A stretch of 64,000 nucleotides of DNA, taken from the NCBI RefSeq assembly GCF_000826185.2, contig NZ_LN648871.1, positions 1 through 64,000 of the forward strand, read 5' to 3'. Shown here one piece after another: positions 1 through 8,323 of this stretch (its first letter is position 1; each line of letters starts with the position of its first letter). Below the pieces are notes generated by a model. That model ran no database searches, was not told where the DNA came from, and saw nothing but the letters and a program-made list of their open reading frames with translations. The position numbers and the translations under genes were made by a program. The stretch comes from Microbacterium gorillae. Lineage in GTDB: Bacteria; Actinomycetota; Actinomycetes; Actinomycetales; Microbacteriaceae.

Positions 1-60
1 GCCCATGCCCCTTCTGACCCCCGCAGATGCCTCACCCCGCCCAGCGGACCCGCCTACCTC

Positions 61-96
61 GGTCGGTGAGCGAGCGCCAGCGAGACGAAACGTCGC
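61..96. repeat. Possible dispersed intergenic repeat element
   Basis: This stretch reads GGTCGGTGAGCGAGCG followed by CAGCGAGACGAAACG. From general knowledge, very similar GGTCGTTGAGCGAGCG-type sequences are scattered between genes in Microbacterium-like genomes. No second copy was noticed in the window. The flanking 1-214 region holds no convincing gene: its open frames have no recognisable protein signature. Confidence 0.35.
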
Positions 97-214
97 AAGC
101 CAGGATGCGCTCGTCTGTCCATGCCCGTCGTGCACGATGGTGCAATCCACGCGACGTGCGCTCGCCGGGCAAAGCTCCGGAGGTCCGAGGCCCTTCGGCG
201 ATCAGGTCCCGGCC

Positions 215-312
215 TCAGGGCCAACCCAGCGCCGGAGCCACGTGCTTCAGGATCGCCTCGATGGCGTGAATGTTGTCCGCCACCCGCCAACTGATCGGGA
301 GGGGCGCCCAGG
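215..312 (-). pseudogene. C-terminal remnant of an LLM-class flavin oxidoreductase
   Basis: On the minus strand, the codons running to the TGA at 217-215 encode the segment NIHAIEAILKHVAPALGW. This aligns with the end of the intact protein at 952-1974 (NTHVIESILRDVAPALGW). Only about 32 codons survive. Upstream the frame runs directly into the stop codon of the RDD gene, so the rest of the gene has been lost. The remnant and the full-length paralogue flank the RDD gene in the same orientation, which suggests a past duplication followed by deletion, or a recombination event that left the RDD gene between them. Confidence 0.65.
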
Positions 313-313
313 C

Positions 314-889
314 TCAGCTGTCACGCTTCTGCCTTGTGCTGACGACGACGCGAGTGCCCGCGATGAGATCGTGGGGTCCTCGCCTGTCTTTCTGGAATGC
401 GACGAACGCGATGTAGACAAGCGGGATCAGGTCGGCTGCGACAACCGTGACCATCAGCCAGAGCGGGAACCCGTATTCACCGTTCGCGGCATTCGCGACG
501 ATGTTCCACACCGCGAAGTGCGCGATCTCCCAGGGGAGCAGCTTGACGACGGTGCGGATGGCGATCCGACCCCGCGAAGGCCGGCCCTCATCCTTCGCAT
601 TCACAACCCGCAGGCCAAGGGCTCTCTTCCCCACGGTTGCCTGTCTTGTCGAGGCTTCACCCAGGTAGAGATAGACGCCCACAGGTAGCACCAGAACAAG
701 AAACCCGAGGAACTGTGCCCCGGGGGCGCCCAGAGCCAACCAATTGAAGAATTCACCGGTGATGGAGGAGAGGATGAGCATCACCATGGCGAGCGCCGCC
801 ATCCAGCCCAGGATCAGTGCATAGTCCACAAGCAGCGCCCGTAAGCGCACACCGAACTTCGGCCGAAGAACGGGAGCGCTTGACGTCAT
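314..889 (-). CDS. RDD family membrane protein
   Basis: This is a 191-residue protein with four to five hydrophobic segments. It carries the RDD-family pattern: an N-terminal RLRALLVDY with Arg and Asp at the start of the first helix, a central ATVGKRALGLRVV stretch, and a C-terminal PHDLIAGTRVV motif. RDD proteins are small integral membrane proteins; some act in ion antiport, but most are uncharacterised, so no substrate is assigned. The start at 889 has TAACGT (901-896) as a -10 box ending 6 nt before the ATG and no Shine-Dalgarno sequence, which suggests a leaderless mRNA. It lies between an LLM oxidoreductase remnant and an intact LLM gene. Confidence 0.85.
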   Translation of the reverse strand: MTSSAPVLRPKFGVRLRALLVDYALILGWMAALAMVMLILSSITGEFFNWLALGAPGAQFLGFLVLVLPVGVYLYLGEASTRQATVGKRALGLRVVNAKDEGRPSRGRIAIRTVVKLLPWEIAHFAVWNIVANAANGEYGFPLWLMVTVVAADLIPLVYIAFVAFQKDRRGPHDLIAGTRVVVSTRQKRDS

Positions 890-951
890 ACCGTCACGTT
901 AGTTGTGACGACGGAATCTGTTGCAGCGACAGGGCAGGGAACCCTGCCGGT

Positions 952-1974
952 TCAGCGCCAGCCCAGCGCCGGAGCGACGTCCCGAAGAATCGACTCGATG
1001 ACGTGAGTGTTGTACTCGACTCCGAGCTGGTTCGGGACGGTGAGCAGCAGGGTGTCCGCGGCCGCGATGGCCTCGTCCTCCGCGAGCTCCGCGATCAACG
1101 TTTCCGGATCGGCCGCGTAGGAGCGTCCGAAGATCGCCTGACCGGAATCGATCATCCCGATCTGGTCGTTCTTCTCCCGGTTGATGCCGAAGTAGCGGTG
1201 GTCCTCCGGGGTGGTCAGCGCGAAGATCGACCGGCTCACGGAAACCCGAGGTTCGCGCTCCCACCCGGCGTCCTTCCACGCTGCGCGGAAGCGCTCGATC
1301 TGCTTGCGCTGCTGCACGTGGAACGGCTCGTCGGACTCGTGGTTCTTCAGCGTCGAGCTCATCAGGTTCATGCCGAGTTGCGCGGTCCATTCCGCGGTCG
1401 CGTCCGACCCGGCACCCCACCAGATGCGGTCACGCAGGCCGGGGGACTGCGGCTCGATGCCGAGCGGACCGGCGTACGGGTTCGGGAACATCGGTCGCGG
1501 GTTCGGCTCGGCGAACCGGGCGCCGTCGATGACCTTCAACATCACCTCGGTGTTCTGCCGGGCGACGTCCGCCATCGTCATGCCCTCCGGGGCGCCGATG
1601 CCGAAGTACTGGAAGCCGTCGACGACCTGCTCGGGTGAACCACGGCTCACGCCGAGCTGCAGTCGGCCGTCGGAGATGAGGTCCGCGGCCCCGGCGTTCT
1701 CGGCGAACATCAGCGGGTTCTCGTACCGCATGTCGATCACGCCGGTGCCGATCTCGATTTTCGATGTCTTCGCGCCGATCGCCGCCAGCAGCGGGAACGG
1801 AGACCCCAGCTGCTGCGCGTAGTGGTGCACGCGGAAGTACGCCCCGTCCGCGCCGATCTCCTCCGCCGCCACGGCGAGGTCGATCGACTGGTGCAGCACG
1901 TCCGACGCCGACCGCGTGCCGGAGTCGGGGTGGTCGGTCCAGTGGCCGAAGGAGAGAAAACCGATCTTCTTCAT
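952..1974 (-). CDS. LLM class flavin-dependent oxidoreductase
   Basis: The protein has 340 residues and a luciferase-like monooxygenase fold: N-terminal KKIGFLSFGHW, a central IEIGTGVIDMRYENP block, and the LGVSRGSPEQVVDG segment typical of flavin/F420-binding TIM barrels of this family. These enzymes use reduced flavin or F420; the substrate cannot be inferred. An upstream in-frame ATG exists at 1992, but ATG 1974 (MKKIGFL) matches the usual family N-terminus and is preferred. The start codon lies in a near-palindrome, CATACGTGTATG. It is divergent from the ROK-sugar operon, and a 9-bp inverted repeat lies between them. Confidence 0.85.
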   Translation of the reverse strand: MKKIGFLSFGHWTDHPDSGTRSASDVLHQSIDLAVAAEEIGADGAYFRVHHYAQQLGSPFPLLAAIGAKTSKIEIGTGVIDMRYENPLMFAENAGAADLISDGRLQLGVSRGSPEQVVDGFQYFGIGAPEGMTMADVARQNTEVMLKVIDGARFAEPNPRPMFPNPYAGPLGIEPQSPGLRDRIWWGAGSDATAEWTAQLGMNLMSSTLKNHESDEPFHVQQRKQIERFRAAWKDAGWEREPRVSVSRSIFALTTPEDHRYFGINREKNDQIGMIDSGQAIFGRSYAADPETLIAELAEDEAIAAADTLLLTVPNQLGVEYNTHVIESILRDVAPALGWR

Positions 1975-2066
1975 ACGTGTATGCAACCGCATGGACCCAG
2001 GATGATTCCCACGGACCGCCGGAATCTGACGGCGTTGGCTCAGAGCCGCGCGTGCGAAGAAAGGAC

Positions 2067-2093
2067 GTCACAAAAACGCAGATATTTTGTGAC
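2067..2093. promoter_or_regulatory. Perfect inverted repeat, candidate operator between LLM and ROK genes
   Basis: GTCACAAAA at 2067-2075 and TTTTGTGAC at 2085-2093 form a perfect 9-bp inverted repeat around a 9-nt AT-rich spacer. It sits about 93 bp upstream of the LLM start and about 121 bp upstream of the ROK start, in an unusually AT-rich part of the window. The symmetry fits a dimeric regulator site. The ROK repressor encoded next door is the obvious candidate, but this is inference. Confidence 0.5.
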
Positions 2094-2161
2094 CAAAAGA
2101 AACGTGAAATGAGCCTCTTCGGGCGAAATAGCAGGCTTTTCAAGCCGGGCAGTCGGTGCTC

Positions 2162-2189
2162 TTGACAAGCTTATTTTTGAGCGTAAAGT
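2162..2189 (+). promoter_or_regulatory. Promoter of the ROK/sugar ABC/GH1 operon
   Basis: A consensus -35 TTGACA (2162-2167) is followed after 16 nt by TAAAGT (2184-2189) as the -10 box. Transcription would begin near 2196 and give a short leader. AAGGGG (2203-2208) is the Shine-Dalgarno sequence for the GTG at 2214. This is the best sigma-70-like promoter in the window. Confidence 0.65.
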
Positions 2190-2213
2190 AACCCTTCAAT
2201 CGAAGGGGATCAG

Positions 2214-3488
2214 GTGTCTGAGTCCACAACCGTCAAAGACATGCGTCGCGCGAACCGCGCCCAACTGCTCCGGCACCTGGTGCGCGGCGGCGAATCCTCG
2301 CGGAGCGCGCTGGGCGAGGTCACCGGATTGTCTCCCGCGACGGTGACGAACGTCATTTCCGACCTCATCGCCGACGGAATCGTCATCGAGCAGGGTCAAG
2401 GAATCACGAAGCCTGCCGGCGGTCGTCCGCGGGTGCTCGTCGACGTCAAGCGCGATGCCGCGTGGATGTTCGGTGCCGACGTCGGTGAGAACGCCGTCAC
2501 CGTCGGACTGTTCGACCTGACGATGAACCGCATCGGCGAGCGGACCTACCCGTTCCCGAGCCGTCGCATCACGCCGGACGAGGTGATGGGACTGATCGAG
2601 CAGGGAACGATCGAGCTTCTCGCCGGACACCGCGGCACCCGTCCACCCGTGCTGGGCTTGGGCCTGGGCGTGCCGGGCATCGTTCAGACGAGCATCGATG
2701 AGGACGGACACCGCCACGACGTCGTCCATGCACAGGTGATCGGGTGGGAGAGCGAGTCATTCGACGAACTCAGCCAGCGCCTCGGAATGCGCGTCTTCAT
2801 CGACAACGGGGCCAAGACGACCACGGAAGCCGAGTCCTGGTTCGGGTCGATCCGCGGCGAAGCCGATGGCATCGTCGTGCTGATCGGTACCGGAGCCGGT
2901 GCCGGCATCGTCTCCAACGGCGCCCTGGTGCGCGGCTCATCCAGCAGCGCCGGCGAATGGGGCCACACCAAGATCAGCACGGACGGGGTGCGTTGCCGGT
3001 GCGGTGCTCGCGGATGCGTGGAGACGTTCGTCGGCGCGGCAGCTGTGCTCGATGCCTGGCGCGAGCGCGGCGCCGGGACCGAGAATGCCGAACCGCACGC
3101 CGTCGGAGAACTCTTCGCCGAGGCCGAGACCGGCTCACCTCGCGCCGTGCATGCGGTGGAAGACCTCGTCGACCATCTCGGCATCGCGCTGTCGAACCTC
3201 GTCAACCTTTACAACCCGCGCCACATCGTGCTCGCCGGCTGGTTCGGCGATGTCATCGCCACCCACCGACTCGATGCGGTCACCGCCGCCGTCAAGCAGA
3301 ACAGCCTCTCCGTCGCCGCCGCAGACGTCACCATCGGGCGCTCCTCGCTGGGTGCCACAGCCGTCGCGCTCGGTGCGGCGATCCTCGCCCTGGATGAGTT
3401 CATCTCCTCGGGCGAAAGCCTGCCCGGACCATCGTCACCGCCCGAAGTATCCCGCACCATCTCACCGCAGCACCCGAAAGGACAATGA
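2214..3488 (+). CDS. ROK family transcriptional regulator
   Basis: The 424-residue protein joins an N-terminal winged helix-turn-helix (about residues 15-65, containing LSPATVTNVISDLI) to a ROK sugar-kinase-like domain. The ROK zinc motif is intact as CRCGARGCVE near residue 260, and the nucleotide-binding loop has the form ADVGENAVTVGLFD. Members repress sugar-uptake operons and respond to sugars or sugar phosphates. The GTG start has an AAGGGG ribosome site 5 nt upstream. The gene leads an operon whose members overlap or nearly abut through to the beta-glucosidase, so it probably controls that operon and itself. Confidence 0.92.
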   Translation: MSESTTVKDMRRANRAQLLRHLVRGGESSRSALGEVTGLSPATVTNVISDLIADGIVIEQGQGITKPAGGRPRVLVDVKRDAAWMFGADVGENAVTVGLFDLTMNRIGERTYPFPSRRITPDEVMGLIEQGTIELLAGHRGTRPPVLGLGLGVPGIVQTSIDEDGHRHDVVHAQVIGWESESFDELSQRLGMRVFIDNGAKTTTEAESWFGSIRGEADGIVVLIGTGAGAGIVSNGALVRGSSSSAGEWGHTKISTDGVRCRCGARGCVETFVGAAAVLDAWRERGAGTENAEPHAVGELFAEAETGSPRAVHAVEDLVDHLGIALSNLVNLYNPRHIVLAGWFGDVIATHRLDAVTAAVKQNSLSVAAADVTIGRSSLGATAVALGAAILALDEFISSGESLPGPSSPPEVSRTISPQHPKGQ

Positions 3489-3490
3489 TC

Positions 3491-4585
3491 ATGAAGAAGA
3501 GTCTCTGGACCACCGCCGTCGCGGTCGCCGCGATCGGCCTGGCATTGAGCGGTTGCAGCAGTACGAATCCCGCGACCGGAGGAAGCGCGACCGCGAGCGA
3601 ATCGAAGACCATCGCGTTCTTGATGCCATGCTCCACCTGCGCCGACCGCTTCGAGTCGAAGGACAAGCCGTACTTCATCGACGCGGTCCACGCGATCGAC
3701 CCGTCCATCACCGTCATCGCCAACAACGCGCAGGGCGATGAGGCGAAGCAGATTTCGCAGACGGAGTCGGCCCTGACGAACGGCGCGAAGGTGATCGTCG
3801 CCAGCCCCTACACGGCCAAGGCCGGTGCGACGATCGTGAGCAAGGCCGAGGCGGACGGCGCCAGTGTCGTCGCCTATGACGGCATGATCGACGGCGCGAT
3901 CCCTGCCGCCTACGTCTCCTTCCAGAACGAGAAGGTCGGTCAGCTTCAGGGGCAGTACATCCTCGATCATGCGCCCGCCGGCGGCACTGTCGTCATGATC
4001 AACGGTGACGTCACCTCCGCACCGGGCCTGGCGTTCAAGAAGGGCGCACACTCCGTGCTGGATGCCGCCTTCAGCTCGCACAAGCTCTCACTAGGCTACG
4101 AAACCGACATCTCCGGATTCGACGGAGCCAAGGCGCAGGCCGCCATGGAGCAGGCGCTGACCAAGCTGAATAACAAGGTTGACGCCGTGTTGGTGCCCAA
4201 CGACGGCATGGCGACCCCGATCATCGCCGCGCTCACCGCTCAGCATCTGGCGGGCAAGGTGATCGTGACGGGCCAGGACGCCACCGATCCGGGACTGTCG
4301 AACATCATCGCGGGAACGCAGTCGATGACCGTCTACAAGTCGATCAAGGACGAAGCCGCCGCCGCGGCGAAGATCGCCGTGGCCCTGCTCAACGGCGACA
4401 CCGCAGCAGTGAAGGCCGACACCAAGGACTCCGTCAAGAACGACACCGGTGAGGTTCCGGCCGTGCTGCTGGAGCCCGTCGTGGTCGACAAGGACAACAT
4501 CGCAACGACGGTGATCAAGGACGGATTCTCGGATTGGAAGAAGATCTGCGTCGGCGCGGCGGAGGCACTGTGTCCGTCGAAATGA
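3491..4585 (+). CDS. Sugar ABC transporter substrate-binding lipoprotein
   Basis: This 364-residue protein has a type II signal peptide ending in the lipobox LSGC. A periplasmic-binding-protein type 1 domain follows, resembling XylF/RbsB (TIAFLMPCSTC, a central GDEAKQISQTESALTNGAKVI-like region, and VNTV-type repeats replaced by VLVPNDGMATP). It would capture a sugar outside the membrane for the ATPase and permease encoded next. An ATG at 3485 overlaps the ROK stop, but AAAGGA (3477-3482) is spaced 8 nt from ATG 3491 and only 2 nt from 3485, so 3491 (MKKSLW) is chosen. Its sugar is unknown; the downstream GH1 gene suggests a beta-glucoside or its product. Confidence 0.9.
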   Translation: MKKSLWTTAVAVAAIGLALSGCSSTNPATGGSATASESKTIAFLMPCSTCADRFESKDKPYFIDAVHAIDPSITVIANNAQGDEAKQISQTESALTNGAKVIVASPYTAKAGATIVSKAEADGASVVAYDGMIDGAIPAAYVSFQNEKVGQLQGQYILDHAPAGGTVVMINGDVTSAPGLAFKKGAHSVLDAAFSSHKLSLGYETDISGFDGAKAQAAMEQALTKLNNKVDAVLVPNDGMATPIIAALTAQHLAGKVIVTGQDATDPGLSNIIAGTQSMTVYKSIKDEAAAAAKIAVALLNGDTAAVKADTKDSVKNDTGEVPAVLLEPVVVDKDNIATTVIKDGFSDWKKICVGAAEALCPSK

Positions 4586-5376
4586 CCGACCGGGAGCGTT
4601 CGCGCACCGCAGACGCGGACGCTCCGCCCCTCCTCGAACTGCGCGGCGCATCGAAGGCCTACGGCAACGTCCAGGCGCTGACCGACGTTGACTTCACGGT
4701 GCGTGCCGGTGAGGTCGTGGCGCTCCTGGGAGACAACGGCGCAGGAAAGTCGACGCTCGTCAAAGCCATTGCGGGTGCGAACCAGCTGACCAGCGGTGAA
4801 ATGCTGATCGCCGGCTCGCCCACGACGATCAGCTCGCCGGCCGAGGCTTCCCGCCACGGCATCGAGACGGTGTACCAGGACCTCGCCCTGTGCGACAACC
4901 TCGACGTGACGGCGAATCTGTACCTCGGGCGTGAGCTGCGGGTGCGGTCGTTGGGGATGATGGACCAGATCGCGATGGAGAAGAGTGCTCAGGCTGTCAT
5001 CGCGGATCTCGCGGCCACGATCCCCAGTCTGGATCGACTCGTCTCCGGGCTGTCGGGCGGGCAGCGCCAGGCCGTGGCCGTGGCCCGTGCCGCGCTGTGG
5101 GGATCTCGAGTCGTGCTGTTGGACGAGCCGACGGCGGCCCTCGGGGTCGCGCAGACCCACATGGTCTATGAGTTGGTGCGCAAGCTTCGAGACCGGGGCA
5201 TCGGCGTCGTCGTGGTCACCCACAACATGGCGGATGCGTTCGCGATCGCCGACCGCATCACCGTGTTGCGGCTGGGTCGAAACGCGGGAGAATTCTCGCC
5301 CCTGCGGAACACTCCCGAGCAGGTCGTCGCCGCCATCACCGGGGCCGACACCCTGAACGGCGGGCACGGCAGATGA
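4570..5376 (+). CDS. Sugar ABC transporter ATP-binding protein
   Basis: The 268-residue protein carries a single ABC domain. Walker A is GDNGAGKST (residues 54-62), the signature is LSGGQRQ near 161, and Walker B is VVLLDEPTAAL near 183. Monosaccharide importers of the RbsA/XylG type usually have two fused ABC domains (about 500 residues). This one has one, like the shorter form common in actinobacteria, and presumably dimerises. GTG 4570 has GGAGG 4 nt upstream; an alternative ATG at 4582 overlaps the previous stop but lacks its own ribosome site. It overlaps the permease by 4 nt. Confidence 0.92.
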   Translation: MSVEMTDRERSRTADADAPPLLELRGASKAYGNVQALTDVDFTVRAGEVVALLGDNGAGKSTLVKAIAGANQLTSGEMLIAGSPTTISSPAEASRHGIETVYQDLALCDNLDVTANLYLGRELRVRSLGMMDQIAMEKSAQAVIADLAATIPSLDRLVSGLSGGQRQAVAVARAALWGSRVVLLDEPTAALGVAQTHMVYELVRKLRDRGIGVVVVTHNMADAFAIADRITVLRLGRNAGEFSPLRNTPEQVVAAITGADTLNGGHGR

Positions 5377-6566
5377 CGACGACTCCTCTCGCCCGCCCGC
5401 TCGAGCGCCGGCCGCGACGCGTCAGCCTGCCGCAGGACTGGGGGCCGTATGCCGTCGTCGCGGGCCTCGCTGTGGTCTGGATCGTGTTCCAGCTGCTCAA
5501 CGAGAACTTCCTCTCGCCCCGAAATCTGTCCAACCTCACTCTGCAGATCGCGGTGCTCGGAACCGTGTCGGTGGGCATGGTGCTGGTGCTCATCCTGGGC
5601 GAGATCGACCTGTCGGTCGGTGCGATCGCGGGAGTGAGTGCGGCGACTCTCGCGCTGCTGTCGACGAACCTCGGTCTTCCGGCGTGGCTGGCGATCCTCG
5701 CCGGCCTCCTCTTCGGCGCGATCATCGGACTCCTGCAGTCCCTGGTCATCGTGTTCATCGGGATTCCGTCGTTCATCGTGACGCTGGCGGGGCTGCTGAT
5801 CTGGCAGGGCGTGCAGTTGATCCTCATCGGATCCAACGGTCAGATCGCCCTGAACGACCCATTCCTCAAAGCGATCGCGTCGACCTATCTTGCGCCCGCC
5901 GCCGGGTGGGTCATTGCCGTGCTCGTGGCGCTGGTGAGCGTGGTTGTCCTGATCGTGGGGCGCGCCCGGAGGGTGGCGGCCGGTCTTGCCGCGCGGTCGC
6001 TGAGCACGACGGTGGCGCTCGGCGGCGCCGTCGTCGTCTTCACCCTGGCCGTGACATGGCTGTTGAACGCGTACTTCGGCATTCCGTGGGTGCTGCTGAT
6101 CCTGCTGGGTCTGACGGCCGTGATGAGCGCGGTGATGCGCCTGTCCCGGTTCGGACGGCACCTCTACGCGATCGGTGGAAACAAGGAGGCGGCTCGCCGG
6201 GCGGGCATCCGCGTGCGCGGAGCGACCGTGACGGTGTTCGTGATCGTCGGCGTGATCGCTGCGCTCGCCGGCATCATCGAAGCCTCCCGTCAGTTCTCCG
6301 CCTCCAGCGCCCTCGGTGGGGGCACCTTGCAACTGAACGCGATCGCCGCTGCGGTGATCGGGGGGACGAGTCTGTTCGGTGGGCGGGGGCGGATCTATCA
6401 CGCGGTGCTCGGAGCGCTCGTTGTCGGCAGCGTCGAGAACGGTCTCGACTTGCTCGGTCAACCCGCGGCCATCCAGAACATCGCCACCGGACTCATTCTC
6501 GCGCTCGCGGTCACGGTGGACGCGCTCGGCCGGCGGCGCGATCAAACGCGCGGCGGGGCACGTTAG
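5373..6566 (+). CDS. Sugar ABC transporter permease (XylH/RbsC type)
   Basis: This 397-residue polytopic membrane protein has about ten helices and belongs to the BPD_transp_2 family. It contains the family loop ILGEIDLSVGAIAGVSA and, near the C-terminus, the coupling region GIRVRGATVTVFV followed by LNAIAAAVIGGTSLFGGRG. The length is closer to XylH (about 390) than RbsC (about 320). It would form the channel for the binding protein and ATPase encoded upstream. ATG overlaps the ATPase stop (ATGA), which indicates translational coupling. The beta-glucosidase starts 8 nt after its stop. Confidence 0.92.
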   Translation: MTTTPLARPLERRPRRVSLPQDWGPYAVVAGLAVVWIVFQLLNENFLSPRNLSNLTLQIAVLGTVSVGMVLVLILGEIDLSVGAIAGVSAATLALLSTNLGLPAWLAILAGLLFGAIIGLLQSLVIVFIGIPSFIVTLAGLLIWQGVQLILIGSNGQIALNDPFLKAIASTYLAPAAGWVIAVLVALVSVVVLIVGRARRVAAGLAARSLSTTVALGGAVVVFTLAVTWLLNAYFGIPWVLLILLGLTAVMSAVMRLSRFGRHLYAIGGNKEAARRAGIRVRGATVTVFVIVGVIAALAGIIEASRQFSASSALGGGTLQLNAIAAAVIGGTSLFGGRGRIYHAVLGALVVGSVENGLDLLGQPAAIQNIATGLILALAVTVDALGRRRDQTRGGAR

Positions 6567-6574
6567 GGGCTGTG

Positions 6575-7942
6575 ATGACGGAGAAGGACTTCCCTCCGGG
6601 GTTCCGATGGGGGACGGCGACGGCGGCGTACCAGATTGAGGGAGCGGTCGCCGAGGACGGGCGTGGCCCGACGATCTGGGACGACTTCGTCCGCAGGCCC
6701 GGAGCGGTCCGGCGTGGGGACACCGGGGACATCGCGTGCGATCACTATCACCGCTGGCACGACGACTTCGATCTCCTCGATGAGCTGGGAGTGAACGCCT
6801 ACCGCTTCTCCATCGCCTGGTCGCGCATCCTGCCGGACGGCGCCGGCCGGATCAACGGCGCGGGCCTGGACTTCTACGAGCGGCTCACCGACGATCTGCT
6901 GCAACGCGGCATCTCGCCGATGGTGACGCTGTACCACTGGGATCTCCCGTCGGCGCTGCAAGCGCGGGGTGGTTGGGCTGCGCGTGAGACCGCCGACAGG
7001 TTCGGCGAGTACGTCCGCGTCGTGGCCGACCGACTCGGTGATCGCGTGCCGCAGTGGCTCACGCTCAACGAGCCGTACTGTTCGGCCTTCGTCGGCCACC
7101 TGGACGGTCTGCACGCGCCGGGCATCCGGGACGAGGCGACGGCGGTCACCGCGGTTCACCATCTTCTCCTCGCGCACGCGCGAGGAGTGGAGGCGTTGCG
7201 CGCGGCGAACGTCGTCGGCGAGGTCGGGATCACCCTCAATCTCACTTCCGTGCGACCGGCCAGTGCTGACTCGGACGACGTCGCGGCGGCCCAGCGCGTG
7301 GACCTGTTCGAGAACCGCCTGTTCCTGGACCCGCTCTTTCGCGGGCGATACCCGGACGACGCCCGATCGTTCTATGCCGGTGTCACCGATTTCGCATTCG
7401 TGCGGGACGGCGACCTGCGGGCCATCTCAGCCCCGCTGGATTTCATGGGGGTGAACTACTACGAGCGTCACGCCGTCGAGGCGAACCCGGCCGATCCGGT
7501 GCGCGGCTGGCACCGGGTCCCGCCGGAGTCTCCGACGATCACGGGAATCGCCGTCGAACCGCAGGGCCTGCGCGAGGTGCTGGAGCGTGTCACACGCGAG
7601 TACACGCCCCTCCCGGTGTACGTCACCGAGACCGGGCTCGCCCTGTTCGACTACGCGGATCCGTCGGGGGCGATCAACGACGCCGAACGTGAGGAGTACT
7701 TCCGCGCCCACATCGACGCCGCCCGGCAGGCGATGCACGCGGGAGTTCCGCTGGCCGGTTTCTACCCGTGGTCGCTGATGGACAATTTCGAGTGGGCGTG
7801 GGGATACGGGTGTCGTTACGGCATGTACTACGTGGACTACGCCACCCAGCAGCGCATCCCGAAACGAAGCGCACTCTGGTACCGCGACTTCCTCGCGGCC
7901 CGTGAGGTGCCGCGCCTCACGCCCGTTCGGGCGGCGGAGTGA
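6575..7942 (+). CDS. GH1 family beta-glucosidase
   Basis: The 455-residue protein is a complete GH1 (beta/alpha)8 barrel with no signal peptide, so it is cytoplasmic and would cleave imported beta-glucosides. The N-terminal FRWGTATAAYQIEGA motif is present. The acid/base Glu is E166 in TLNEP and the nucleophile is E352 in VTETG. The nucleophile motif is normally TENG; here Asn is replaced by Thr, which may affect substrate contacts but leaves the Glu intact. The C-terminal WSLMDNFEWAWGY is the aglycone/glycone-binding block. ATG 6575 is preceded by AGGGG; a GTG lies one codon upstream. It is the last gene of the operon. Confidence 0.93.
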   Translation: MTEKDFPPGFRWGTATAAYQIEGAVAEDGRGPTIWDDFVRRPGAVRRGDTGDIACDHYHRWHDDFDLLDELGVNAYRFSIAWSRILPDGAGRINGAGLDFYERLTDDLLQRGISPMVTLYHWDLPSALQARGGWAARETADRFGEYVRVVADRLGDRVPQWLTLNEPYCSAFVGHLDGLHAPGIRDEATAVTAVHHLLLAHARGVEALRAANVVGEVGITLNLTSVRPASADSDDVAAAQRVDLFENRLFLDPLFRGRYPDDARSFYAGVTDFAFVRDGDLRAISAPLDFMGVNYYERHAVEANPADPVRGWHRVPPESPTITGIAVEPQGLREVLERVTREYTPLPVYVTETGLALFDYADPSGAINDAEREEYFRAHIDAARQAMHAGVPLAGFYPWSLMDNFEWAWGYGCRYGMYYVDYATQQRIPKRSALWYRDFLAAREVPRLTPVRAAE

Positions 7943-7946
7943 ACAA

Positions 7947-7961
7947 GCCTGATGCTCAGGC
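7947..7961. terminator. Short hairpin between convergent genes
   Basis: GCCTGA and TCAGGC pair around a 3-nt loop between the GH1 stop and the SnoaL gene stop. The stem is only 6 bp and has no T-run, so function as a shared terminator is tentative. Confidence 0.3.
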
Positions 7962-8309
7962 CTGCGCCGGCGGACCGTAGGACAGCCGGTCGAAGATGAG
8001 CACGCTCTCCGTGATCTTCCCGTCCGCGACGGTCAAGAGCTCGGCCGCCGGGGTGATCGCGGTCGCGGCGGTCTGCGGGTAGTAGAACAGTGCCACGCGG
8101 TCGCCGTCCACGAACTCGGCGATCTCGCCGATGCCGGTGAGCCTCGGTGCGAACCCGCCGATGAACTGCCGATAGGCGTCCTTGCCGTCCAGATCGACGC
8201 CGGGAGCTCGGCAGGTGATGTCGTCGGCGACGATGCTCATCGCGGCGTCGATGTCGCCGCTCGTCCAGGCGTGGTGATACCTCTTCACGGTGTCGATAGC
8301 GGTGTCCAT
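7956..8309 (-). CDS. SnoaL-like domain protein (nuclear transport factor 2 fold)
   Basis: The 117-residue protein has the SnoaL/NTF2-like pattern: an N-terminal helix (VKRYHHAWTSGDIDAAMSIVADD), a central AYRQFIGGF, and C-terminal beta strands ending in FDRLSYGP. Such small alpha+beta barrels may be isomerases, hydrolases or binding proteins; no catalytic residues identify a reaction. ATG 8309 has AAGGAGG 5 nt upstream, which excludes longer reading frames. It is the third gene of the ArsR-SRPBCC-SnoaL operon, 14 nt after the SRPBCC gene. Confidence 0.8.
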   Translation of the reverse strand: MDTAIDTVKRYHHAWTSGDIDAAMSIVADDITCRAPGVDLDGKDAYRQFIGGFAPRLTGIGEIAEFVDGDRVALFYYPQTAATAITPAAELLTVADGKITESVLIFDRLSYGPPAQA

Positions 8310-8323
8310 GGGATCCTCCTTGA

